NCBI GenBank assembly: GCA_036394915.1
Contig: DASWEE010000061.1
Span: 62,001-126,000, forward strand
Direction of reading: 5' to 3'
DNA: 64,000 nucleotides
DNA from: JACDER01 sp036394915
GTDB lineage: Bacteria; Actinomycetota; Thermoleophilia; Gaiellales; Gaiellaceae
Part shown: positions 1 through 8,164 of the stretch, piece after piece
How positions within the stretch are numbered: the first letter of the stretch is position 1
Layout of the letters: every line of letters starts with the position of its first letter
Notes under the pieces: model-generated
The model's database searches: none
What the model saw: the letters and a program-made list of their open reading frames with translations, nothing else
Told to the model about the DNA's origin: nothing
Made by a program: the position numbers and the translations under genes

Positions 1-1
1 C

Positions 2-466
2 GTGGAGGCGCTGACCGACCTCGCGGGCCTGTACACGTCCCAAGGCTCGCGGCTGCAGCCACAGATCCAGGCGGCGCAGGCCCGGAACACCAGCTCGCTG
101 GACGCCGCCTTCAACCCGGGAATCTCGTTCAACGGGCAGCTGGCCGTCCCGCCGAATCCGGTCTTCCAGGCCGTGTCCGCGGTCTCGAGCAACCGGCTGC
201 AGAAGCTCTACACCGACCAGCAGAAGGACTTCACGAACGCGGAGCTCGTCTACAAGCGAATCGTCAAGATCACGCCCAGGGACGCGACTGCGCAGCTCAA
301 TCTCGGACAGGTCGCCCAGCAGGCAGGAGATACGGGCACCGCGATCGCCGCGTACAAGGAGTTCATCAAGCTCGCGCCCGACGATCCGACGGCACCGATC
401 GTGAAGCAGCAGATCAAGGCGCTCAAGCAGGCGGCTAACACTCCGATCCAAGCCAACCCCGGATAG
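2..466 (+). CDS. TPR-repeat protein, 5' end outside window
   Basis: This is the C-terminal part of a tetratricopeptide-repeat protein. The reading frame is open to the first base of the window, so the GTG at position 2 is probably internal. Roughly residues 65-135 carry TPR-like helices with the usual small-residue pattern (NLGQVAQQAGD, then a YKEFIKLAPDDP ending). TPRs bind other proteins; no enzymatic motif is visible. The STAS gene follows after 35 bases on the same strand, so the two may be cotranscribed. Confidence 0.7.
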   Translation: MEALTDLAGLYTSQGSRLQPQIQAAQARNTSSLDAAFNPGISFNGQLAVPPNPVFQAVSAVSSNRLQKLYTDQQKDFTNAELVYKRIVKITPRDATAQLNLGQVAQQAGDTGTAIAAYKEFIKLAPDDPTAPIVKQQIKALKQAANTPIQANPG

Positions 467-501
467 ACTCTCGCGTCCGACGGCGTCCCTTGGGAGCGGA
501 A

Positions 502-864
502 ATGGATTTCAGCATCGAGACCGAACAGGTCGCAGACGCGAGACACGTCATCTCGCTTACCGGCGAGGTCGACCTCTACACGGCCCCCGAGCTGAAGCAG
601 AAGTTGCTGGATGTGATCGGGAACGGCGCGAAGGACGTGGTCGTCGACTTCACCGACACGACCTTCATCGACTCGACGACGCTCGGCGTCCTGGTCGGGG
701 GTGTGAAGCGGTTGCGGCCGAACGGCGGCCGCCTCTCGATCGTCTGCAGCGACCGGAACATCACGAAGATCTTCGAGATCACGGGCCTCGACCGCGTATT
801 CACGATCTATCCGACTCGCGCCGAGGCGCTCGAGAAGCTTGACTCCGACGAGCCGCCCGCGTAG
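502..864 (+). CDS. STAS-domain anti-sigma factor antagonist
   Basis: A 120-residue single STAS domain of the SpoIIAA/RsbV type. Such proteins bind anti-sigma kinases and free a sigma factor when unphosphorylated. The sequence opens with an ISLTGEVDLYTAPEL strand-turn and has the conserved phospho-serine loop FIDSTTLGVLV near residue 55. ATG 502 is preferred over an in-frame TTG at 490 because GGGAG lies 5-6 bases before it. No cognate RsbW-type kinase is present nearby. Its 3' end overlaps the following cytochrome gene by 26 bases. Confidence 0.85.
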   Translation: MDFSIETEQVADARHVISLTGEVDLYTAPELKQKLLDVIGNGAKDVVVDFTDTTFIDSTTLGVLVGGVKRLRPNGGRLSIVCSDRNITKIFEITGLDRVFTIYPTRAEALEKLDSDEPPA

Positions 865-1642
865 AAGCGCTCTCGCCGCCGTCGCGATTCTGGGCGGGGT
901 CGCGCTCCTTGCGGGTTGCGGGACCGGCGGCGTCGACCGAAGCGCAAACGCGTCGGGAGGAAAGGAGCTGTTCGTCAGCAAGTGCGGCTCGTGCCACACG
1001 CTGGCGGACGCGGGGACGACGGGGAAGGTGGGGCCGGATCTCGACGCCGCTTTCGGGCCCTCGCGCGCGCAAGGGTTCAAGGAGAGCACCATCAGGCAGA
1101 TCGTCCGCGACCAGATTCACCTCCCGTCTCCGCCCCAGGGATCGCCCGGCTTCCCCACGATGCCGGCGAACCTCGTGAAGGGCGCCGATGCCGAAGCCGT
1201 CTCGGCCTATGTCGCGTCGGTCGCAGGGACGGGCGCGGCAGCCCCTACGACAACCGCCGCGACAACCGCGGCGACGACCGCCCAGACGACGACCGGCGAG
1301 ACGACGACCAGCCCGACGACGACCGGCGCTGCTCCCTCGGGCGGAGATGTGGCCAAGGGCAAGTCGCTCTACACGTCGCTCGGCTGCTCGAGCTGCCATT
1401 CGCTCGACGGCTCATCCGGAGTCGGGCCGACGTTCAAGGGGCTGTTCGGCTCCAAGGTGGAGCTCACGAACGGCAAGACGGTAACGGCGGACGACGCGTA
1501 CCTGCTCGAGTCGATCGAGGATCCCGATGCCGAGATCGTCAAGGGCTTCCAGGCAGGGATCATGAGCGCGACGATCAAGCCGCACCAAGTCGCAGAGTCC
1601 GACGCGCGCGACTTGATCGCTTACATCAAGTCCCTGAAGTAG
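839..1642 (+). CDS. Diheme cytochrome c lipoprotein
   Basis: A 267-residue exported electron carrier. The N-terminus is a lipoprotein signal: basic residues, a hydrophobic stretch, then LLAGC with the lipidated Cys at residue 27. Two c-type heme sites are visible, CGSCH (residues 49-53) and CSSCH (183-187). They sit in two cytochrome c domains joined by a Thr-rich linker of about 30 residues. The second half resembles the cytochrome domain attached to CoxB of caa3 oxidases. A role delivering electrons to the oxidase encoded at 6-11 kb is inferred. The TTG start overlaps the STAS gene, which suggests translational coupling; start confidence is moderate. Confidence 0.85.
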   Translation: MTPTSRPRRSALAAVAILGGVALLAGCGTGGVDRSANASGGKELFVSKCGSCHTLADAGTTGKVGPDLDAAFGPSRAQGFKESTIRQIVRDQIHLPSPPQGSPGFPTMPANLVKGADAEAVSAYVASVAGTGAAAPTTTAATTAATTAQTTTGETTTSPTTTGAAPSGGDVAKGKSLYTSLGCSSCHSLDGSSGVGPTFKGLFGSKVELTNGKTVTADDAYLLESIEDPDAEIVKGFQAGIMSATIKPHQVAESDARDLIAYIKSLK

Positions 1643-1693
1643 CCAACCTTCGAGTTCCCCCCTACGAGGGCTGGTGCCAGATGCCGGGTGAGC

Positions 1694-4641
1694 TCAAGCA
1701 GACGCGATCTTGGCCGTCGCTTCCTTGCATTTCGCGAGCGCCAGCTCCACCGCACTCGAGAGGGAAAGGCTGCCACCCGCTTCCATGAGTACACGCACCG
1801 CGGCCCGGCCGAGCCTGCTTTCGAGCGTCGCCACCGTCCGTCGATGCAACTCCTCCGCGAAGGCGTCGAGCACGTAGCCCGCGTCGGTGCGCACGTGCGT
1901 TGCTGCGCCGAGAAGGCGCCCCGCATCCGCGAACTCTTCATCCCACACCACGAGTGCCGCGGCTCCTTCGAGCGCGTACGTGATCCCTTCCTTCCACCCG
2001 AGCTCGCGGCTGACGCGCAGGCCTTCGGCCAGAGGGCCAACTGCCCGTTCTGGTCTATCGAGGCACAGGGCCGCCAGGGCCTGGTTCACGAGGCAAACGG
2101 CAATTCCGAGCTTGTCCTCGAGCTCGCGGAAAAGTGAGAGCCCGGCCTCGGCGCGCTCGACCACCGCTTCGTACTCCCGCTGAATGAGCAGCAGATGCGT
2201 CAGGTTCGTGATCGTCATCGCCTGGCCGTTGAGGTCGCCAATGTCCGCGAACACGCTGATCGCCTCGTCGAAGTGTTTCGCGGCGTCGTCGTGTCGCCCC
2301 TGGCCCGCCACGGCCAGGGCAAGGTCGTTGAGTGCCCTGGCGGCGCCCGAGCGATCCCCCAGGCTGCGGAAGATTCGCACCTGCTCGCGCGCGTACGGCT
2401 CGGCCTGAGCAAAGTCGCCTTGTAGGCGGGCTACCCCCGTCATGATTCGGAAGGCTTCGGCTCGCAATCCTGGGGGCTGCGCTTCGCCTTTCTCGAGCGC
2501 AAGCTCGAGCGCAGCTCTGGCCTCGCTGAGATGACCGCGAATCTCCCAGAACCGCCCGAGTGCCGTGGCCAATCGAAGCTCCAGCTCCGGTTCTCCCGCC
2601 TCGTCCGCCCAGCTGAGCGCCGCCCTGAAGTTGTCGCGCTCGAGCTCGAGCCGCTCCAGCCACTCTGCCTGCTCGGCACCCGAAAGCGCAGGGCGCACCT
2701 CCTCAGCAAACCCGAGAAAGTGACATGCATGGCGTCTGCGTACTTCCTGCTCCTCGCCGGCGTCCGCCAGCCGCGCGCGTGCGTAGTCCCGGATCGTCCC
2801 GAGCATCCAGAAGACTGGCTCCGAAGACTCGGTGCGGACGTTCAGCAGACCCTTGTCCACGAGTGAGGACAAGGTGTCGAGCAGGCTCGATCGCGAATCG
2901 AGGTCCTTTTCATCTCCGATCGCGTGAATGTCATCGAGGAAGAACGGCCCCGTGAAGACCGCCAGCTTCGAGAAGAGTTGTTTCTCCTCCCGCGAAAGGA
3001 GCTCGTAGCTCCAGTCGAAGGTCGCCTCGAGGGCTCGGTGCCGGGGCGGCAGATCGGAACGTCGCCAGCGAAGCAGCTCGAGCGGTCGTTCGAGCCTCTC
3101 CAGCAATTGCTTCGGCTCGAGCAGCTTGGTCCTTGCCGCTGCAAGTTCGAGGGCGAGGGGCAAACCGTCGAGCCGGAGACAGATCGCCCCCACCGTGCGG
3201 CTGTTCTCCTCGTTCAGCTCGAACGACGGTTGCACCGCCCGGGCACGCTCGACGAAGAGCTGCACAGCCGCCGAGTCTGCAACGGACTCGAGTGTGTCAA
3301 CGGAGTCGGGGAGCGGCAGAGCAGGTACGGGATACTCGCGTTCGGCCCTCACGCGCAGGGGTTCGCGGCTCGTGACCAAGAGCTTGAGCTGCGGAGCCGC
3401 CGCGAGGAGCTCGGACAAGACTGCAGCTGCGTCGACAAGCTGTTCGAAGTTGTCCAGGACGAGCAGGAGGCTGCGGTCGCGGAGGTGGCTCTCAAGAGCC
3501 GGCTGGAGGGACGTGCCGGACTCCTTCACGCCAAGCGAGCGGGCAATTGACGGAAGTATCAGGGCCGGGTCGCGAACCGTCTCCAACTCTGCGAGGACGA
3601 CGCCATCGCGGAACTGGGCAAGGAGTGCGCGAGCGACGGCGAGCGCCAACCGGGTTTTGCCTGTTCCCGGCGGCCCGGTCAGCGTCAGAAGCCGTGTCTC
3701 ACGCCGCAGGAGCTCGCCCGCCTCGGCGACTTCGCGCGCACGACCGATCAAGGAGGTCGTTTCCGCAGGAAGGTTCGTCGGAACCGACCTTTTCGGAGCC
3801 GCCGCCGATATCTGCTCGGAAGATCGAGCTCGGGGTCCTGCTCGAGAATCGCCCGCTCGATCCGCTTCAGCTCTCCGCCGGGTTCGATTCCCATCTCCGT
3901 ATCGAGCTTCCGGCACATTTCGCGATACGCATCCAGCGCTTCGGCTTGGCGGCCACAGCGGTAAAGAGCCACCATCAGCTCCCCAAGGAAACGCTCCCGG
4001 CGCGGATGCTCGACCACGAGGCGCCCGAGCTCGGGGACGAGCTCGAAGTGGCGCCCCAACGCGAGCTCGGCGTCCACGCAGTCCTCGAGCACACCCAGGC
4101 GCAGGTTCTCGAGCAGGGCCGCTTCGCGACGGAGAAAGTCGCTCTCGAGCACGTCGTCGAGCGGAGGCCCCTTCCAGAGCGAGAGCGCCTCCCGAAGCGT
4201 CCGTGCGACCAGCTCTGGTCGATCGGCCGAATCCGCGCGGCGCACCCGAGCGATCAGCCTCTCGAACCGGTCCAGATCCAGCTCGTCCGGCTCGACGTGG
4301 AACAGATAGCCGTCCCGGCTCGTGACGAGACGCGAGCCCGCCGATCCAAGCGCCTGCCGCAGTCGGGAGACGAAGACGTGAATCATCTTCGTCGCACTCT
4401 GCGGCCGCTTGTCCCACAAGGCCTCGGTTAGAGCGTCGGCTGTCAGTGGCTGATTTCGCCGAAGCAGGAACGTCGCGAGCATGGCCCTGGGCTTCGTGCC
4501 GGGGATTGGGATCGGCCTTGAACCACGAAAAGCCGCCACCGGCCCGAGAACCGCGAACGTCAGGTTGGCGGCGCGCTTTCCTTTGGCTGCTCGCGCTGAA
4601 GCCAACGCATCCTTGGTGGCTTCGATTCGTTTACCAGCCAT
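1694..4641 (-). pseudogene. SARP/AfsR-type regulator (SARP-BTAD-ATPase-TPR), frameshifted
   Basis: One ancestral gene is now split over two reading frames. The 5' part (4641 to about 3815) encodes a SARP winged-helix DNA-binding domain (about residues 28-110) and a bacterial transcriptional activator domain (120-270) ending EQDPELDLPS. The protein then continues one frame back with EQISAAAPKRSVP and reaches an AAA/NB-ARC ATPase with Walker A GPPGTGKT, a Walker B-like LLLVLDNFEQ, and TPR-like helices to the C-terminus. A single missing G at about 3815-3820 would rejoin them. This is either a real lesion, a sequencing error, or less likely a recoding site. No LuxR HTH is present at the C-terminus. 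It is convergent with the cytochrome gene upstream in the window. Confidence 0.8.
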
Positions 4642-4710
4642 ATACCCGCGCGCGAGCCCCCTGCCGGATCATAGGCGGCGCAAGCACGTGCCCAAAGAAG
4701 GGAGGAAGCG

Positions 4711-5157
4711 ATGGCTAAGAGAGGGCTCCGGATAATCGCGTCGATCGGAGTGCTATGCGCGACGGCGGCGGGGGCGGTATTCGTTCCTGCCGCGTCCGCG
4801 GTTCTGCCTGGTGATGGGGGAGGCGGATACGTCTCCTGTTCGGCCAGTGACACCACATGGCGCGGACTTACGACTCCGCGAATCAGCTGCTCGGGCTACA
4901 GGGTGGGTTTCTACGCGTACAACGCGAGTTACCAGAGCCCCTGTTACCAGTACGGATACAACGCGAAGGTCTTCTTCGTCGTAAACGGCAGTTGGGACCC
5001 ATACAACCCGGTCTGGACCGGCGGACCGTTCTGCCTCGACGGCACCTGGCACTACACAGGAGCAGGCGTCTCGAGCTACAACCGAGGCCTCGTGTCGGAG
5101 ATGACGATCAATGCGGCGGCAACGGATTGGACCATGACCATCTACCGACTGGCGTGA
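4711..5157 (+). CDS. Small exported protein, Cys- and Tyr-rich, function unknown
   Basis: A 148-residue protein with a clear Sec signal peptide (MAKRGLR, hydrophobic core, then a probable VPAASA cleavage site at about residue 30). The mature part has four cysteines, which suggests disulfides, and many Tyr/Trp/Gly residues in a beta-rich pattern. I do not recognise a family. A strong ribosome site (GGGAGGAAGCG) precedes ATG 4711. It is divergent from the SARP regulator across 69 bases, so the regulator may control it (inference). A very strong hairpin begins 34 bases after its stop. Confidence 0.75.
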   Translation: MAKRGLRIIASIGVLCATAAGAVFVPAASAVLPGDGGGGYVSCSASDTTWRGLTTPRISCSGYRVGFYAYNASYQSPCYQYGYNAKVFFVVNGSWDPYNPVWTGGPFCLDGTWHYTGAGVSSYNRGLVSEMTINAAATDWTMTIYRLA

Positions 5158-5174
5158 TCCCGTTAGGCGGCAGC

Positions 5175-5873
5175 ATGCCGACTAGAATCGCGAACCGGCG
5201 AGGTACTACCCCTCGCCGGTTCGCCCTGACGATCGCCGCTGCGGCCGCTCTCACGGCTGTGATCGTGGCTGTCCTCGCCGGCGTCGGGCGTGGTTCGCCG
5301 AAGAACGAGCCGTCTGCCGAAGGCAGCCCGCACGGTACCCAGCGAGATCCGCTCTCCGAGCGCCTGTTCGCAGATCTGGTCACCGAAGCGGAGCGCGCTC
5401 CGGCAGTTCCCGGAGGGTGGTCCCGAGGGAGGTTTCATGTCCTGAACAAGATCGTCTCCGGCGACGTTTGGCGACTCGCGTATGGAGAGCGCTCGACGCG
5501 AAGCTGTTTGGTGCTCCTTGTCCCGCGTCTCATTCGGGACGGAATCTGCGGGCGCCACGCGGATGTCGCGCGACGTCCCTTTCTCGTCTACGCCGGAGCA
5601 CAGCCGGACCGGCAGGATCCGTCGCGCGCCGCCGAAAGCGTCGTCTACGGCATTGTGTTCCGGCAGGTGCGATCTCTTCGTCTGAAGTTCTCGGATTGCT
5701 CCACATCCTCTCTCGCCCTGGACGCACGTCCGCTTTTTGTAGCGTTCGTGCCTCACGCAAAGCTAGCCATGCGCGTGTTCCCTACAACTCTCGTCGCCGC
5801 CCTTTCGGACGGTCGCACCGTCCGCCGCGTCCTCCGACCCGTGGAGAGGAGTACCCACGCCTGCTCGACCTGA
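5175..5873 (+). CDS. Membrane-anchored or exported hypothetical protein
   Basis: A 232-residue reading frame starting at ATG 5175, 18 bases after the preceding gene. It has a basic N-terminus and one hydrophobic segment (about residues 21-42, ALTIAAAAALTAVIVAVLAG), followed by an extracytoplasmic domain of mixed composition with four cysteines. No family is recognised. The first codons (5191-5223) also form a 13-bp perfect hairpin that looks like a terminator of the preceding gene. Expression from this start is therefore uncertain, but no later start keeps the hydrophobic anchor. Confidence 0.5.
   Translation: MPTRIANRRGTTPRRFALTIAAAAALTAVIVAVLAGVGRGSPKNEPSAEGSPHGTQRDPLSERLFADLVTEAERAPAVPGGWSRGRFHVLNKIVSGDVWRLAYGERSTRSCLVLLVPRLIRDGICGRHADVARRPFLVYAGAQPDRQDPSRAAESVVYGIVFRQVRSLRLKFSDCSTSSLALDARPLFVAFVPHAKLAMRVFPTTLVAALSDGRTVRRVLRPVERSTHACST
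5191..5223 (+). terminator. Perfect 13-bp hairpin after the small exported gene
   Basis: The arms are CGAACCGGCGAGG and CCTCGCCGGTTCG with a 7-base loop. It lies 34 bases past the stop of the 4711-5157 gene and has no U-tract. Termination or attenuation is inferred; it overlaps the start of the next reading frame. Confidence 0.5.
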
Positions 5874-6069
5874 CGTGCGCGCAGAGCATCCGGTCTCGAA
5901 TGCGCTCTCTCCGTGGCGCAGGACGACTGGCGGCTCCGCGTCGAGCTCGAAGAGGAAGGCCACGCGGCCGACTTCCTCGCCCGGACCGGGCTCGATCTCG
6001 GCTCGGAGACGCGCGAGTTCAAACAACGGCGCCTCTTAAGGGGCCTGGCACCCGTTAGGGGACCTGAGG

Positions 6070-6726
6070 CTAGTCCTGGGCCGCTTCTTGCTCTTGCTTG
6101 AGGTCGACCACCACGTGCGTGATCGGGACTGCGAAGCGCTCGCGCGCTCCTGAGACCACTCCTCGCTCCAGCCAGTGCGACCGCCCCTCCGGATGGGTCG
6201 AGATGACGATCTCGTCGGCGCCGAACGTGCGCAGGGCGTCTTCCATCGCCTGGAGCGGGTCGCCGTCGCCCACCTCGCCGCGCACGTTGACTCCCTCCTC
6301 CCGCAACGCGCGAACGCTCTCCTCGAGCCGCTTCTGAGCCGCCGCGCGCGCCTTGTCCTCGTCCGAGACCCAATGCTTGAGCGGCGAGTTCAGTGCCGGC
6401 ACGACAACGAGCACCTCCTCACGCGTGCCCTCCGCGCGCTGCCGGATCAGATCGCGCAGCTTGCGCCCGCCGACGGTCTCGTTGGCCACCACGAGGATCC
6501 GCTTCTCGTCCTCGGCCCCCTGGTGGCGGGGCGCCGTCGGCGGAGGCGGCTCCACCGGCTCACGCTGGAAAAACCACAATGCCGCCGCGACCGTCAGCAC
6601 CGCGAAAACCCCGACCCCCCACCACGTCCCTCCGACCAGGCTCGCGAGCACGATCGCCGCGAAGTAGACGACCGTCCCGAGCAGGAACCGGTACGCCTCG
6701 GCCTCGCTCTTCAGGGGGTTCTTCAC
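6070..6726 (-). CDS. Membrane-anchored UspA-like protein of the oxidase operon
   Basis: A 218-residue protein. Two hydrophobic segments (about residues 13-55: FLLGTVVYFAAIVLASLVGG, then GVGVFAVLTVAAALWFF) precede a proline-rich linker. The cytosolic domain (about 75-210) begins RILVVANETVGG and continues with a UspA/Rossmann-like alternation, DEIVISTHPEGRS and a final ITHVVVDL. It is paralogous to both halves of the protein at 7327-8163. The usual UspA ATP signature GxxGx9G(S/T) is not evident. It is last in the operon, starting GTG four bases after the coxC stop. Role unknown; assembly or stress regulation of the oxidase is inferred from position only. Confidence 0.75.
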   Translation of the reverse strand: MKNPLKSEAEAYRFLLGTVVYFAAIVLASLVGGTWWGVGVFAVLTVAAALWFFQREPVEPPPPTAPRHQGAEDEKRILVVANETVGGRKLRDLIRQRAEGTREEVLVVVPALNSPLKHWVSDEDKARAAAQKRLEESVRALREEGVNVRGEVGDGDPLQAMEDALRTFGADEIVISTHPEGRSHWLERGVVSGARERFAVPITHVVVDLKQEQEAAQD

Positions 6727-6730
6727 GGCC

Positions 6731-7327
6731 TCACAGGATGTAGATCGTCGTGTAGACGACGATCCACATCGCGTCGACGAAGTGCCAGTAGATCCCGCCG
6801 ATCTCGACCCCGTGGTGGTGCTCCGGCGAGAAATGGCCCCGGAACGCGCGGATGGTGACGAAGAGCAGGATCGTGAGCCCGACGAACACGTGCGCGCCGT
6901 GCAGCCCCGTCAGGCAGTAGAAGATCGTCCCGAATGCCCCGTCGTGGGGCGCGAACCCGACCCGCGCGTACTCGGTGATCTGCGTCAGCAGGAACGTCAG
7001 CCCCATCAGGAACGTCAAGACCAACCCCGCCTGCAGCCCGGCCCTGTTCCCACGCTTGATCGACTGCAGGCCCCAGTGCATCGTGAAGCTGGACGTGAGC
7101 AGGATCATCGTGTTGATACCGGCGACGAAGACGGGGAGGTGGAACGGCGGCAGCGGCCACGGCGCGTCCCCGGACACCCGGATGAAGAAGTAGGCCGTGA
7201 AGAACGATCCGAACAACATGATCTCGGACGCGATGAAGAGCAACATCCCGAGCACGCGGGCGTCCACGCGCGACGAGACGTTTGCGACCGGCGGGTGCTC
7301 GGCGTGCGGGTGAGCCTGAGCTTCCAC
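6731..7327 (-). CDS. ctaE: Cytochrome c oxidase subunit III
   Basis: A 198-residue integral membrane subunit of the aa3/caa3 oxidase. It shows the five-helix short form typical of bacteria: GMLLFIASEIMLFGSFFTAYF with the conserved helix glutamate, then LTSSFTMHWGL, LLTQITEY, FYCLTGLHGAHVFVG and the C-terminal WHFVDAMWIVVYTTIYI. The GTG start at 7327 overlaps the stop of the upstream UspA-like gene (TAGTG), so the two are translationally coupled. The longer upstream frame would only add Arg/Gly-rich residues encoded inside that gene. Confidence 0.92.
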   Translation of the reverse strand: MEAQAHPHAEHPPVANVSSRVDARVLGMLLFIASEIMLFGSFFTAYFFIRVSGDAPWPLPPFHLPVFVAGINTMILLTSSFTMHWGLQSIKRGNRAGLQAGLVLTFLMGLTFLLTQITEYARVGFAPHDGAFGTIFYCLTGLHGAHVFVGLTILLFVTIRAFRGHFSPEHHHGVEIGGIYWHFVDAMWIVVYTTIYIL

Positions 7328-8163
7328 TAGGCCTGAACCGCCTCCCCCACTTCGGCCTGGTCTGTCACCACGTGCTCGACGGGGAGCCCGGTGTCCTTCC
7401 GCACGCGCTCGACGAGGTCGCGCCGCAGCCAACCCGACCGCTCCCCCTCGAAGGTGGAGATCACGATCTCGTCGGTCCGCTCGTCGTGGACCGCATGCAT
7501 GACCGCCGTATACGGATCGGGATGCGCGATCTGCCCGTGGACGTCGAGGCCTTCCCCGCGCAGCACCGCGAGCGCGCGCCGCAATCTGCGCTCGGCCTCC
7601 GGATGCTGCGACTGAGTGGGATCGCTCTGCGGACAGACGATCAGGAAGCTGGCCGGCGAGCGCCTCGCCCGCTCACGGATCCGGTCGAGCAGCGGACGCC
7701 CGACGACGGTCTCGTTCGCGATCACGAGCACGTTGGCCTCGCGGCCCTCCTCGTCCAGGTCGACAACGACGTGCTCGACCGGGACGTCGCCGGCGGCCTT
7801 CCGAATCCGCTCGACGACGTCGCCACGCAACCAGCCCGAGCGCTGCTCCGGATGCGTCGAGACGATGATCTCGTCGACGTCGTGCTGCTCCAACGCGTCG
7901 CGGACCGCGTTGACCGGATCGGAGTCGACGACCAGCCCGTGGGCGGAGATCTCGGCATCGCGGAGGACGGCGAGCGTCCGGTCGAGCCGCCGCCGAGCGG
8001 CCGCGCGCCGCGTGTCCTCGTACACGACGCTCCCCTGTCGCGGCTGGTTGATCGGACAGACGACCGTGATCCGGATCGGCCCGCTCTCCGCATGCCGGCG
8101 CAGCGCCTTGATCAGGCTCTCGCCGGCAACCGTCTCGTTCGCGACCACGAGCACGTGCTTCAC
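7327..8163 (-). CDS. Tandem double UspA-like domain protein between coxA and coxC
   Basis: A 278-residue soluble protein made of two homologous halves (about 1-140 and 145-278). Each begins with a hydrophobic strand plus ANETV (HVLVVANETV, NVLVIANETV) and ends EHVV. Each carries a DEI(I/V)VST strand followed by an arginine-rich RSGWLR loop. The same pattern recurs in the membrane-anchored protein at 6070-6726. The fold resembles universal stress proteins. The GTG start lies one base after the coxA stop (TGACGTG), and the 3' end overlaps coxC, so it is embedded in the oxidase operon. Function unknown; a cytosolic accessory or sensor of the oxidase is a possibility. Confidence 0.78.
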   Translation of the reverse strand: MKHVLVVANETVAGESLIKALRRHAESGPIRITVVCPINQPRQGSVVYEDTRRAAARRRLDRTLAVLRDAEISAHGLVVDSDPVNAVRDALEQHDVDEIIVSTHPEQRSGWLRGDVVERIRKAAGDVPVEHVVVDLDEEGREANVLVIANETVVGRPLLDRIRERARRSPASFLIVCPQSDPTQSQHPEAERRLRRALAVLRGEGLDVHGQIAHPDPYTAVMHAVHDERTDEIVISTFEGERSGWLRRDLVERVRKDTGLPVEHVVTDQAEVGEAVQA

Positions 8164-8164
8164 G

